Assembly: GCA_020848545.1 (NCBI GenBank)
Contig: JADLHZ010000139.1
Span: 1-64,000 of the forward strand
Direction: 5' to 3'
DNA length: 64,000 bases
Origin: Deltaproteobacteria bacterium
Lineage (GTDB): Bacteria > Myxococcota > JADLHZ01
The position numbers and the translations under genes are program-made. Positions 1 to 8,281 of the stretch are shown one piece after another. Each line of letters opens with the position of its first letter. Position 1 is the stretch's first letter. The notes below the pieces were generated by a model, which saw only the letters and a list, made by a program, of their open reading frames with translations, did not search any database and had not been told where the DNA came from.

Positions 1-97
1 CCTAGGAGCGCGTCGGGAGAAGCCCCTGTCGCGCCGGCGCCGTCTTCCCCGAAGTGCACGACGACACCAAGGTGCCCGCCCACCCCAGACGGCGCCT
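1..97 (-). repeat. Left arm of inverted coding duplication flanking the IS
   Basis: Bases 32-97 are the reverse complement of 1616-1681 with one mismatch (position 51 against 1662). Similarity continues outward: 2-20 matches 1699-1717 with one mismatch, separated from the inner block by a diverged stretch that fits an in-frame 6-nt indel. Read on the minus strand, the arm encodes a peptide like VGGHLGVVVHFGEDGAG, the same as the right arm with a synonymous TTC/TTT change. It therefore looks like a fragment of a paralogous gene that runs off the left edge, not just a transposon terminus. Confidence 0.75.
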
Positions 98-165
98 GAT
101 ACGTTATTGGAGCCGGAACGGGTGCTTCGTGCGCCGGGGCGGCGATCGCACCCGGGCTGCGCTAC

Positions 166-1539
166 TTACGCGATGCACGGTCTGTATCCCGCTGGCGCGT
201 TACGAAAGAGTTTGAGCACGTTGTGCGCCATGCAGACGAGCTTCCACTCGGCGCGCACGCGATCGAGCCCGCGCAAAGAGAAGCGCCGAAAGCCGCGCGC
301 CTGTTTGATTTGTCCAAACACTGGTTCCACGATCGCCTTGCGCATCCTGTAAACGTCGTGGCCCTCTTCGCTGCGCAACTTGTCGCGCATTCGATTGGCA
401 GCAGTGTCCGTTTCGCCCTTTGGCCGCGGCAGCGGCTCATTGTGCTTGTGTCTGTCCGGCGGCACGTAGAGTTCGACTCCAAGATCGCTCGCTTCGTTGA
501 TCGCCGCTTCGCTGAAGTAGCCACTGTCGGCACTTGCGCATGCCGGCAATGCGCCTGCGTCCACCTGCACCACTTCGAGCATCGCCACGAGCTCATGCTT
601 GTCATTGGGATTCTGCGTCACTTCCGCCGCAACGATCACCTGACAATGCGAATCGACCGCCGCTTGCGCGTTGTACGCTTGCTCGAATGACTTGCTGGCG
701 CCGTCCAACATGATCCGGCTCTCTGGATCGGTGAAGTTCTTCTGGGCCGTCCCTTCTGGCTTGGCGTCGTCGACGTTCGGGACCTTGTGCTTCCTGCCTG
801 GTTTGCCTTTCCTCTCTTCGTTTTTGCGCTGCGCTTCTGCTGCGACCTTTGCGGCCTTGTCCCGCGCCTCTTGCTCCAGCGCCGCCTTGGCCTGTTGAAT
901 TTTCTCCAGCCGACTCTGCCGGCGCGCAAGCTCATCGGGTAACTCATCGCCACGCTTGCCCTTGCCGAAACGCGCGTCTTCCTCTGCGTCCGCGCGCTCA
1001 GCGTCCGCCATCAACTTCTTCACCTCTTCCTGGAGCCGCTTCTCCGCCCTGAGCATCCGCTCATAACTCATGGCCTTGTGTTTGGAAGCGTTGGCTTTGA
1101 CCTTCGTGCCATCGAGTGCCACATGCCCGAGCTTTACGAGCCCGGCCTTCTGACACATCGCCAACACCTGCACGAACAACGCACAAAGCTCCGGTAAAAC
1201 GCGCCGTCTAAAGTCGGCGATCGTGTCGTGATCCGGATGCTGGTCTCCGCTCAGGACGCGGAACGCGACGTCCTCGAATGTCGCTCGCTCGATTCGCCGT
1301 GACGATGGGATCCCTACGCAGTAGCCGTAGATCAGCACCTTCACCAGCATCAGAGGGTGGTATGCCGCCCCACCACGCGTCTCGTCCTTGGCTACGCGCT
1401 TCAGCAGCGCCGACAGATCCAACGCATCAACAACGTCACTGACGAACAGCGCCAGGTGCCCTTCCGGTAGCCACTCGCGCATGTTCGGCGGCAACAAAAG
1501 CATCTGGTCCATGCTGTACGCTCGAAAGGTCTTTGACAT
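166..1539 (-). CDS. IS1182-family transposase
   Basis: A 457-residue DDE transposase. The N-terminal part (about 1-130, MDQMLLLPPNMREWLPEGH then HPLMLVKVLIYGYC and the DHDTIADFRRR motif) is the DUF772/InsH-type N domain. Candidate catalytic acids are Asp in VALDGTKVKANASKHK, Asp in ASADSGYFSE, and Glu in IVEPVFGQIKQARGFRRFSLRG. A Lys/Glu/Ala-rich coiled stretch lies between the first two. The frame is intact, so the enzyme could be active. The ATG lies against an 8-bp hairpin (1539-1556) that could limit its expression. Neighbouring genes are unrelated host genes. Confidence 0.9.
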   Translation of the reverse strand: MSKTFRAYSMDQMLLLPPNMREWLPEGHLALFVSDVVDALDLSALLKRVAKDETRGGAAYHPLMLVKVLIYGYCVGIPSSRRIERATFEDVAFRVLSGDQHPDHDTIADFRRRVLPELCALFVQVLAMCQKAGLVKLGHVALDGTKVKANASKHKAMSYERMLRAEKRLQEEVKKLMADAERADAEEDARFGKGKRGDELPDELARRQSRLEKIQQAKAALEQEARDKAAKVAAEAQRKNEERKGKPGRKHKVPNVDDAKPEGTAQKNFTDPESRIMLDGASKSFEQAYNAQAAVDSHCQVIVAAEVTQNPNDKHELVAMLEVVQVDAGALPACASADSGYFSEAAINEASDLGVELYVPPDRHKHNEPLPRPKGETDTAANRMRDKLRSEEGHDVYRMRKAIVEPVFGQIKQARGFRRFSLRGLDRVRAEWKLVCMAHNVLKLFRNAPAGYRPCIA

Positions 1540-1556
1540 GTATTGATTTCAATACA
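1539..1556. promoter_or_regulatory. Hairpin at the transposase start codon
   Basis: TGTATTGA-TT-TCAATACA is a perfect 8-bp inverted repeat with a 2-nt loop that overlaps the transposase ATG. It could be an operator or an mRNA hairpin that masks initiation. The role is inferred from position only. Confidence 0.45.
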
Positions 1557-1615
1557 TCGATCGCCGCTGAGCGTCGAGCCTCCGCCCCTCTGAAACTTGA
1601 TGGTGCTGCTGTTTT

Positions 1616-1717
1616 AGGCGCCGTCTGGGGTGGGCGGGCACCTTGGTGTCGTCGTGCACTTTGGGGAAGACGGCGCCGGCGTGAGAGAGGCTTGGTTTTC
1701 TCCCGACGGGCTCCTAG
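1616..1717 (+). repeat. Right arm of inverted coding duplication
   Basis: The inner part (1616-1681) pairs with 32-97 (65 of 66 bases) and the outer part (1699-1717) with 2-20. Between them this copy has TGG TTT codons that the left arm lacks. In frame with the downstream beta-helix ORF it reads APSGVGGHLGVVVHFGEDGAG. A TAG stop falls exactly at the inner border (1615-1617), so the IS junction truncates that ORF. Confidence 0.75.
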
Positions 1718-2406
1718 AGTCCCCGCAAGACAACGGCCCGCTGATCTCGCAAGGCGCGGGCGCCGAGCCACTCCTCTGCGAGTTCGCCTGGAACGAGATG
1801 GAGCGCGTCGGTGATTGTGGCCGCTTCGGCTTTTCCAACGTTCACACGCTGCTCTACCACGACAACTGCTGCAACGTACCGCGCTGGAGCGACCTCGAGC
1901 TCGAGGCGCTGCACCAAGGCAGCTCCATCCACAACAACGTCATCATCGGAGGAGGCAAGCTGTGGGTCGACAACCTCGTGGCCGACGCGACGGCGCCGCA
2001 GGTGCGCATCGCCCACAACACGATGCTCGGCGTGACGCACGGTCTCGTGCGCACGAACCCCGCCTTCGCCACGCCTCAGATTGTCTTCGCGAACAACGTC
2101 TTCGACGGCGCCGGCACCACGACCGTCGCCGACCCGAACGTGCGCAGCGCAGTGAGCGCAGAGGGCAACGTCTACCACGACGTCGCAGGTGGCACGACGC
2201 CGAGCGGGGACTCCTCGCCGATCGCCGCAAATCTCCTGCTGACGGCATCAGCCGACGCTTGCCCCTTCGACGGCGAATACGAGCCGCAGCGCGCGCCGAG
2301 CGCGAGCCCAGCGCTCGACGCCGCCGTGCCCTCGAGCATCTGCGCCGATTACTTCGGCCGGGTGCGTGGGGCAGCGCCCGACATCGGCGCCGTGGAGGCC
2401 CCATGA
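1630..2406 (+). CDS. 5'-truncated right-handed beta-helix protein
   Basis: This is the 3' part of a larger gene; the frame opens at the IS junction and GTG 1630 is only the first possible start. The visible 258 residues hold beta-helix coils with asparagine ladders (IHNNVIIGGG, VRIAHNTMLG, IVFANNVFDG) and end with SPALDAAVPSS..DYFGRVRGAAPDIGAVE, the closing motif of choice-of-anchor-Q / DUF1565-like surface proteins. No signal peptide remains, so secretion and function are probably lost unless a fusion start is used. Its stop overlaps the next ATG by 4 nt (ATGA), so the two genes were one transcription unit. The specific function is unknown. Confidence 0.65.
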   Translation: MGGHLGVVVHFGEDGAGVREAWFSPDGLLESPQDNGPLISQGAGAEPLLCEFAWNEMERVGDCGRFGFSNVHTLLYHDNCCNVPRWSDLELEALHQGSSIHNNVIIGGGKLWVDNLVADATAPQVRIAHNTMLGVTHGLVRTNPAFATPQIVFANNVFDGAGTTTVADPNVRSAVSAEGNVYHDVAGGTTPSGDSSPIAANLLLTASADACPFDGEYEPQRAPSASPALDAAVPSSICADYFGRVRGAAPDIGAVEAP

Positions 2407-3806
2407 GCCCGATGTGGATCGCAGGTATCCTGCTCGCTGGCGCACCCGTCGAGAAGCTCGTCGTCGTCACCGACGCCGCCGTCCCCGCCGCAGACGTGAT
2501 CCTGCGCGAAAAGCTCACAGCCGCCGGGCGTGAGGTCGTACTCGTCCGAGTCGCCGCGGGCGACGACAGTGAGCTCGTCGAGCACCGCGCCCACATCACG
2601 AAGGCGAAGGAGATCCTGCTTCAGGCGCGCCGCGCAACGCTCGAGCTGCGAACGAGCGAGGCCATCGAGCTCTTCGAGGAAGCGCAGACGTGGTTCCTGC
2701 GCGGCATCGCCGCCATCGACGACTACGCCGTGCTCGCGCGGAGCTTCGTCGAGCAGGGCGCCGCGTACATCGACGCCGGCAGAAACGACAAAGCGCTCGC
2801 CGCATTCAAGCGTGCGCTGGCCATCGGCGCCCAGCTGAAGATCGACCCGAAGTCCTTCAACCCCTCGACGGTCGCCGCGTTCCAGCGCGCGCAAAAGCAA
2901 AGCGATCGGGCGGCCCGCGCCATTCTGACCGTCGTCACGAAACCGGAGCGGGCTCGGGTCGTGCTCGATGGCAAGGACATGGGCGAGACACCCGTCTCGC
3001 TCAACGACCTCGTGCCGGGCGAGCATTGGCTCGTCATCGTGGCACCCGGCTACTTCCGCCACAGCGCGCGGATCGCCGTCGCACCCGGAACGAGCGAGCG
3101 GGCGGAGGTGTTCCTGCGCCGGGCCGAGGACGCCCGGAGCGTCGCCGCGCGCGCCCTCGGCGAGCTGCGCTTGGATGGCATTTCCGAAACGACGCTCGCC
3201 GCGCTGCTCGAGGTACAAAAAGCGACGAGCGTGATCGTGCTCGCCGAGCGCGGCAGCGCGCTTCACTGCGCCTACGCCGGCGTCAACGGGGCGCGCGGCG
3301 CACACCGCATCACGAGCGTGGACGCCGTCGACGCCTGCACCAGCGCCGACCGCACCTCCGCGCTCGACCCGCCGGAGCCGACGACGGCGGTCAGAGCGCC
3401 ATCCGAACGCGAGCCCGGACCCGCGGCGGCACCGGCCACGCGCCAGGCGACCGCGCCGAGCGCTGCAGCGCCCGTCAACGTCCTCGCCCCGCGCGCCCCC
3501 GTGCCCCTCATCGTCGCCATCTTGCCCTTCGGTATCGGGCAATTCGCCGAGAAACGCCCCGTGGCAGGAGCGCTCTTGCTCGCCTCGCAGCTCGCGCTCG
3601 TCGCCGTCAACGTCGCCGTGGCGGCGCTCTATTACGCTTCCGCGCCGAGCGCCGTCTCGGGCGGCTTTCCGCTGCAGACCCGCGCGTTTTCGACGGGCGC
3701 CGAGCTCGATCGGGCGCGCGCGCTGCAAGTCGTTTCGTGGGTGAGCGGCATCGCGCTCGCCGCCGACATCGTGGCCGGGGCCATCGACGGCGGCGTGCAT
3801 CGCTGA
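2403..3806 (+). CDS. PEGA-domain membrane protein with TPR-like region
   Basis: A 467-residue protein starting at ATG 2403 inside the upstream stop. It has an N-terminal signal/anchor (MSPMWIAGILLAGAP), an alpha-helical TPR-like region at about 60-150 (ELFEEAQTWFLRG, YIDAGRNDKALAAFKRALAIG), a PEGA domain at about 175-245 (TVVTKPERARVVLDGKDMGETP, PGEHWLVIVAPGY), a Pro/Ala linker near 320-370, and two or three hydrophobic C-terminal helices (VPLIVAILPFGIGQFAEKR, AGALLLASQLALVAVNVAVA). PEGA proteins with this layout are envelope proteins common in Myxococcota. A role with the adjacent beta-helix protein is inferred from the overlap. Confidence 0.7.
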   Translation: MSPMWIAGILLAGAPVEKLVVVTDAAVPAADVILREKLTAAGREVVLVRVAAGDDSELVEHRAHITKAKEILLQARRATLELRTSEAIELFEEAQTWFLRGIAAIDDYAVLARSFVEQGAAYIDAGRNDKALAAFKRALAIGAQLKIDPKSFNPSTVAAFQRAQKQSDRAARAILTVVTKPERARVVLDGKDMGETPVSLNDLVPGEHWLVIVAPGYFRHSARIAVAPGTSERAEVFLRRAEDARSVAARALGELRLDGISETTLAALLEVQKATSVIVLAERGSALHCAYAGVNGARGAHRITSVDAVDACTSADRTSALDPPEPTTAVRAPSEREPGPAAAPATRQATAPSAAAPVNVLAPRAPVPLIVAILPFGIGQFAEKRPVAGALLLASQLALVAVNVAVAALYYASAPSAVSGGFPLQTRAFSTGAELDRARALQVVSWVSGIALAADIVAGAIDGGVHR

Positions 3807-3829
3807 CCGCGCGGCGGCGCTCTGGTCCG

Positions 3830-3843
3830 TTGTCCAAAGACAA
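3830..3843. promoter_or_regulatory. Palindrome upstream of radical SAM gene
   Basis: TTGTC-CAAA-GACAA is an inverted repeat about 95 nt before ATG 3939. It contains TGTCCA, which resembles a half-site of the 16-bp operator family seen at 12494, 25548 and elsewhere, but the spacing differs. Weak evidence. Confidence 0.3.
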
Positions 3844-3938
3844 AGCTGTGTCGAAGATATGACCGGGCTTTTACAGTCCCTTCGTTGTTCGCTTTGCGCT
3901 GCACCGATACTGCCCGTGCAACTTTTCGAGGAGGCATC

Positions 3939-5774
3939 ATGTCGTCGAAGTTGCTGCTCACGAGCGTTTGCCGTCCGTTCGGTGGCCCGGGCGAGGGAGA
4001 TTCGGTCGGCGCGGAGCTCTTTCACGCGCAGGTCACACGGGCGCAGGGGCCCTTCAGCTTGCGCCAGACCATTCGCGTCTGGGCGCTCGACTACCTCGCC
4101 GAGAACCTCACGGTGCCGACCGTGGCGCTGCATTACCCGTCGCGTCGCGAGCTCATCGCCGAGCTGCGCCGGGGCGATTACACGCACGTCGGGATCAACT
4201 TCGTCGTCGCCACGTTCCATAAGGTGCGCGCGATGACGGCGCTCATCCGCCGCTACGCGCCGCGCGCGAAGATCATCCTCGGCGGCTACGGAACGGTGTT
4301 GCCAGACGAGGTCCTTGGCCCCTACGCGGATTACGTCTGCCGCGAGGAGGGAATCCGCTTCTTGCGCCGGCTCTTCGGGGAGCCAGAGGACGCGCCGCTC
4401 AGCGTGCCTTATGCGCCCATCCCGAGCGTGGCCGTGCTCTCCCATCAACAAGGAAACGTCGTGGGCCACGTCACCGCCGGCCTCGGCTGCACGAACGGCT
4501 GCGACTTCTGTTGCACCTCGCACTTCTTCAAGCAGAAGTACGTGCGCTTCCTCGAGACCGGGCGGGACATCTTCGAGGCGCTCGTCTCGGCGCGCGAGCG
4601 AGCCGCGCGCGAGGGCCTGCGCATGGAGAGCCACGTCATCATCGACGAGGATTTCTTCTTGCACCAAAAGCGCGCGCGAGAGTTTCTCGACTGCGTGCGC
4701 GAAAGCGGCGAGGTCTTCTCGCTGATGGGCTTCGGCAGCGTGCGCGGGTTGTCGCTCTACTCCGCTCGGGAAATCGCCGAGATGGGATTCACGCTCGTGT
4801 GGAACGCCTTCGAGGGCAAGCGGGCAGGCTACGAGAAGCAACGCGGCCGCTCGTACCCAGAGCTCTATCGCGGCCTCCGTGCGGTCGGCTGCGCGCAGCT
4901 CACGTCGATGATCATCGGCTTTCCTTATCAGGACGAGGCGCTCATCCGCGCCGAGTTCGAGGAGCTCATGGCGCTCGAGCCTGCGCTGACGCAGATCCTC
5001 ATCTACTTCGCCTTCCCGGGCACGCCCTTTCACGCGCAGGTCGTGAGCGAAGGCCGCTACCGACCCGAGTTCCGCGCCGCGCCCGACCTGCGGCGCTGGG
5101 ACGGCTTCGCGATGCACTTCGAGCACCCAAAGTTCAAAGACCCGAGCGAGATCGAGCGCCTGCAGCTCCAGCTCTACGAGAGCGACTTCCGCCGCCTCGG
5201 CCCGAGCATCATGCGCCTCTCGCAGGTGTGGCTCGAGGGAGCGCGGACGCTCGAGCACGACGAGAGCCCGCTGCTGCGCCGCCGCGCCGAGCGCCTGCGC
5301 GACGACGCCCGCGCGGCGCTCCCGGTCCTCGCGGCGATCGACAGGTTCCCGCCGAGTGAGCCCGTGCGAGAAGCGGCCCAGCGACTCCGCGCGGACATCG
5401 TGCGGCAGTCCGGCGCGCTCAGCCTGGCCGAGAAGATCGCCTCCGAGGCAGCGCCGCTCTTGTACCGCCGTGCGCACTTGTTGACGCGGGCGCGCCTCCT
5501 GCAGCAGCCAGGACTTCTCCGCCTGTCGTATCGGACGGCCGATAGCGAGCGCTCGGCGGACACGAAGCAGATCTTCCGGCTACAGGGCGGCAGGTTCGCC
5601 GGGCTCGCGCGGATGCTGCGCGACGATGTCGAGAACGGTCTCGCCGCGCGCGCCGGTCGGTTGTCGGCGGCGTTGCCCGCGTGGCTCCGCGACGTCGCCG
5701 TCACGAGCCCCGCGCCGGCCTCGCTCGCCACCGTCACGGCGCGGGCGACGGGGATGCAGCCGTCGCTCGGCTAG
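3939..5774 (+). CDS. B12-binding-type radical SAM protein
   Basis: A 611-residue protein. ATG 3939 is preceded by GAGGAGG, which decides the start. The N-terminal about 150 residues have the Rossmann pattern of a cobalamin-binding domain (LIAELRRGDYTHVGINFVV, KIILGGYGTVLPDE, DYVCREEG). The radical SAM core follows, with the 4Fe-4S motif GCTNGCDFC (Cys184, 188, 191) and an IIDEDFF strand. The C-terminal about 170 residues are helical and unassigned. Such enzymes typically methylate unactivated carbons or rearrange rings; the substrate cannot be read from sequence. It ends 2 nt from a convergent lipoprotein gene. Confidence 0.8.
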   Translation: MSSKLLLTSVCRPFGGPGEGDSVGAELFHAQVTRAQGPFSLRQTIRVWALDYLAENLTVPTVALHYPSRRELIAELRRGDYTHVGINFVVATFHKVRAMTALIRRYAPRAKIILGGYGTVLPDEVLGPYADYVCREEGIRFLRRLFGEPEDAPLSVPYAPIPSVAVLSHQQGNVVGHVTAGLGCTNGCDFCCTSHFFKQKYVRFLETGRDIFEALVSARERAAREGLRMESHVIIDEDFFLHQKRAREFLDCVRESGEVFSLMGFGSVRGLSLYSAREIAEMGFTLVWNAFEGKRAGYEKQRGRSYPELYRGLRAVGCAQLTSMIIGFPYQDEALIRAEFEELMALEPALTQILIYFAFPGTPFHAQVVSEGRYRPEFRAAPDLRRWDGFAMHFEHPKFKDPSEIERLQLQLYESDFRRLGPSIMRLSQVWLEGARTLEHDESPLLRRRAERLRDDARAALPVLAAIDRFPPSEPVREAAQRLRADIVRQSGALSLAEKIASEAAPLLYRRAHLLTRARLLQQPGLLRLSYRTADSERSADTKQIFRLQGGRFAGLARMLRDDVENGLAARAGRLSAALPAWLRDVAVTSPAPASLATVTARATGMQPSLG

Positions 5775-5776
5775 GC

Positions 5777-6736
5777 TCAGAGAGAAAACAAGATCGTCGA
5801 GCCCGAAAAATCTGCGAGGGCAAACGGCAGATCGCCGCTGACGAAGAGCGGCATCGCGTCGACGTCCGCGGCCAAGCTCGCGCACGCGGTCGGTGCCGAG
5901 GCTGCTCCGGTCGCGGCAGCGAAGTCACTCTCCTTCGCGTCGCTCGCAAGGCAGTAGTAGGTCGCCGGCATCGCGCCTTTCGTGTGCTTGAACAGCATCA
6001 GCGATCCGGCGCCCTGCGAGACTCCTTTTCCGGCGAACGAAGAGACGCCCGATGCAGCATTGCGCAGCGCGCTGCGGATCGAGAACGCGTGCGTCCCCGA
6101 GTTGCCTTGGATCTCGCTGCGCACCGTGAACGACCGGTCGCCGCCCGCGCCGCAGTTGACGCAGTTGACCATCTCGTAGAGGAGGTCTTTTTTTGCTGTG
6201 TCGAGCCTCGCTTGAATGACTCCCACCGAGCCCCCTTCGGCGTTCTTTGCCCATTGAAAGCCGTAGAGCGCGTGCGTCACGCTGGCCTCTCTCTTCATGG
6301 CGAAGCTCAGAGGGTAGGCGTCCGTCATCTTGCCTTCGTTGAACGCGCACGAAAAATCGTAGGTCGTCGAAAAGCCGGCGAACGGCGCGGTGATCGACTT
6401 CGACGCCGCGAGCTTCGCCTGCTCACAGCTTGCTTCGGCGTCGTTCATCCGTTTTTCCATCGTAGAGAGCGTCTTGTACATGTTGCTCATGTCGATCTTG
6501 CCCTCGTCCTGCGGGTGTTTGTAGGCCCGCAACAGCTGGAAGATCTCGTAGCTTCCGCTGCCTGGGCCCCACGTATCGGCGGCGCGCGCCGGTCCGCTGC
6601 GCGCCGCCGTCGTATTCGCCACGAACGAGGGCGCTGTGTCCTTCACCTCCGTGGCGACGACGGTGCCGATCGTGCCGGTCTTTGCGCAAGCCGCGACGAG
6701 AAATAGAAGTGAAACCGTGAGCCGACGCGAGTCCAC
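5777..6736 (-). CDS. Hypothetical lipoprotein
   Basis: About 319 residues, unrecognised. GTG 6736 is preferred because it places a compact signal (DSRRLTVSLLFLVAAC) directly before a lipobox cysteine. An in-frame ATG at 6838 would add 34 residues ahead of it. The mature part has a Ser/Thr-rich segment, two close cysteines (MVNCVNCGAGGDR), and no recognised domain. It is convergent with the radical SAM gene and downstream of an SDR on the same strand, with 155 nt between, so it may have its own promoter. Confidence 0.55.
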   Translation of the reverse strand: MDSRRLTVSLLFLVAACAKTGTIGTVVATEVKDTAPSFVANTTAARSGPARAADTWGPGSGSYEIFQLLRAYKHPQDEGKIDMSNMYKTLSTMEKRMNDAEASCEQAKLAASKSITAPFAGFSTTYDFSCAFNEGKMTDAYPLSFAMKREASVTHALYGFQWAKNAEGGSVGVIQARLDTAKKDLLYEMVNCVNCGAGGDRSFTVRSEIQGNSGTHAFSIRSALRNAASGVSSFAGKGVSQGAGSLMLFKHTKGAMPATYYCLASDAKESDFAAATGAASAPTACASLAADVDAMPLFVSGDLPFALADFSGSTILFSL

Positions 6737-6891
6737 GGCGACACGATCGCGATCGCCGTCGCGGATGACGGCCGCACTGGTGAGGTACGCGCGCTGGGTG
6801 ATGAGCAGATGCAGAGGGATGAAGTGTGAAGACGACATGCGCGAGAGCATCCTCGCCGCCGCGCCCCGCGTCAACGAGGCCCTGCGGCGCG

Positions 6892-7728
6892 TCACGGGAT
6901 CTGCATGCCACCCGAGACGTTGAGCTCCTGGCCGGTGACGAAGTCCGACAGCGGCCCGCAGAAGAACAACACGACCCGCGCGACGTCGATGGGCTCGGCC
7001 GGGCGCCCGAAGGGGATGCGCTTGATCATCGCCTCGGCTTGATCGGCGGGGACGCCCAGATCGGCGCCGGCCTCCTTCGGCTGCGTCATGCGCGTGTTGG
7101 TGAAGCCCGGCGCCACCGCGTTGACGTTGATGCAAAACCGGCCCCACTCCTGAGCGATGGTGCGCGTGATGCCGACGTTGCCCATCTTCGCCGCGGCGTA
7201 GTTCACCTGCCCGGGGTTGCCGCGGATCGCCGCCGTCGAGAAGAAGTTGACGATCTTGCGGTGGTAGCGGACGCGCCCGTCGCGCTCGAGCTCGGCCTTC
7301 GCCGGGTCGCGCAGGTAGGGCGCCGCCGAGCGGATGCAGTTGAAGGTCCCCTTCAGGTTGACGTCGATGACGAGATCCCACGCCTCGTCGCTCATTTGGT
7401 GAACGACCTTGTCTCGGCTGATCCCTGCGTTGTTGACGAGGATGTCGAGCTTGCCAAAGCGCGCGACCGCCGCCCGCATCATCGCGTCGGTGTCTTGCCG
7501 CTTGGTCACCGAGCCGACGAAGATGGCCGCGGCGCCTGGGCGAATTGCCTCGCAGGCCGCGAGCGCCTCTTCGGCCGGCGCGTCGTCGACGTCGTTGATG
7601 AGCACGCTGGCGCCTTCGCCGACGAGCAGCTCGGCGCATGCGCGACCGATGCCGCGCCCGGCGCCGGTGATGACGGCGACCCGATCACTCAATTGCTGGA
7701 CATGCGTGTCCTGAATTGTCACTGCCAT
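6892..7728 (-). CDS. Short-chain dehydrogenase/reductase (FabG-like)
   Basis: 278 residues of classical SDR. The cofactor motif TGAGRGIG is near residue 21, NNAGISRDKV follows, the catalytic Tyr and Lys are in VNYAAAKMG with an upstream Ser (FFSTAAIRG), and the end motif is GPLSDFVTGQELNVSGGMQIP. The D in NDVDDAP after beta2 points to NAD(H) preference. An insert (PYLRDPAKAELERDGRVRYHRK) lies before the catalytic strand. It is divergent from the molybdenum hydroxylase operon across a short intergenic palindrome (7730-7744), so it may act on the same substrate. Role inferred; fold certain. Confidence 0.85.
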   Translation of the reverse strand: MAVTIQDTHVQQLSDRVAVITGAGRGIGRACAELLVGEGASVLINDVDDAPAEEALAACEAIRPGAAAIFVGSVTKRQDTDAMMRAAVARFGKLDILVNNAGISRDKVVHQMSDEAWDLVIDVNLKGTFNCIRSAAPYLRDPAKAELERDGRVRYHRKIVNFFSTAAIRGNPGQVNYAAAKMGNVGITRTIAQEWGRFCINVNAVAPGFTNTRMTQPKEAGADLGVPADQAEAMIKRIPFGRPAEPIDVARVVLFFCGPLSDFVTGQELNVSGGMQIP

Positions 7729-7729
7729 T

Positions 7730-7744
7730 CAATATCAGACATTG
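7730..7744. promoter_or_regulatory. Palindrome between divergent SDR and Mo-hydroxylase genes
   Basis: CAATATC-A-GACATTG is an inverted repeat (6 of 7 positions pair) 34 nt before GTG 7778 and next to the SDR start. Its position suits an operator controlling both units. No regulator gene is adjacent. Confidence 0.35.
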
Positions 7745-7777
7745 CATCGCGCAGGACGAAAAATTATGGAGGCAGTC

Positions 7778-8281
7778 GTGAGCGACGCACCCGAGACGCT
7801 GATGGCGCTGACGCTCACGGTCAACGGTGACCGCGTGCGCGTCGCCGTCTCGCCAACGCGAACCCTGCTCGAGCTGCTGCGCTACGACCTCGGCCTCACC
7901 GGCACCAAGCAAGGCTGCGACAAGGGGGACTGCGGCGCCTGCACGGTGCTCCTCGACGGCCGACCGGTCAACGCTTGCATCACGCTCGCGCTGAGCGTCG
8001 AAGGCGCGCGAGTCGACACCGTCGAAGGCCTCGCCGACGGCCCTCGGCTGCACCCGTTGCAAGACGCGTTCGTTCGACTCGGCGCTGCTCAGTGTGGGTT
8101 CTGCACATCGGGCGTGCTCCTGAGCGCCAAAGCCTTGCTCGCCGAGAATCCCGCGCCTGCGCGCCTGCAGATCAAGCAGGCGCTCTCGGGCAATCTTTGC
8201 CGCTGCACTGGCTACACGAAGATCCTCGACGCAGTCGAAGACGCGGCCCGCGCACTCTGCAGCAAAGGGCAGCAGCCATGA
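7778..8281 (+). CDS. hcrC: Molybdenum hydroxylase 2Fe-2S subunit (4-hydroxybenzoyl-CoA reductase gamma-like)
   Basis: A 167-residue electron-transfer subunit. GTG 7778 is preferred: GGAGG at 7768-7772 lies 5 nt upstream, although ATG 7766 and ATG 7742 are in frame. The plant-type 2Fe-2S motif is CDKGDCGACTVLLDGRPVNAC; the second all-helical 2Fe-2S domain has QCGFCTSGVL and GNLCRCTGY. It passes electrons between the Mo cofactor and the FAD/4Fe-4S subunit. Its TGA overlaps the ATG of the large subunit by 4 nt. Subunit order small-large-FAD matches one arrangement of xanthine-oxidase-family operons; the specific assignment rests on the third gene. Confidence 0.8.
   Translation: MSDAPETLMALTLTVNGDRVRVAVSPTRTLLELLRYDLGLTGTKQGCDKGDCGACTVLLDGRPVNACITLALSVEGARVDTVEGLADGPRLHPLQDAFVRLGAAQCGFCTSGVLLSAKALLAENPAPARLQIKQALSGNLCRCTGYTKILDAVEDAARALCSKGQQP

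Larger units (their letters stand above)
98..1615 (-). mobile_element. IS1182-like insertion sequence between inverted arms
   Basis: A single transposase gene fills this interval, which is bounded exactly by the two inverted arms (97 and 1616). No further short terminal inverted repeat is obvious inside the arms. If the 66-bp inner arms are the element's own termini, the IS would span about 32-1681 (1650 bp), a plausible size for the IS1182 group. If they are duplicated host coding sequence, the termini are unresolved. No target-site duplication can be assigned. Confidence 0.65.

Noticed and set aside
2349-5477. A 1042-codon open frame on the minus strand
   Set aside because: It opposes the PEGA and radical SAM genes and encodes Arg/Glu/Ala/Leu-rich low-complexity sequence typical of antisense frames in GC-rich DNA; no domain seen.
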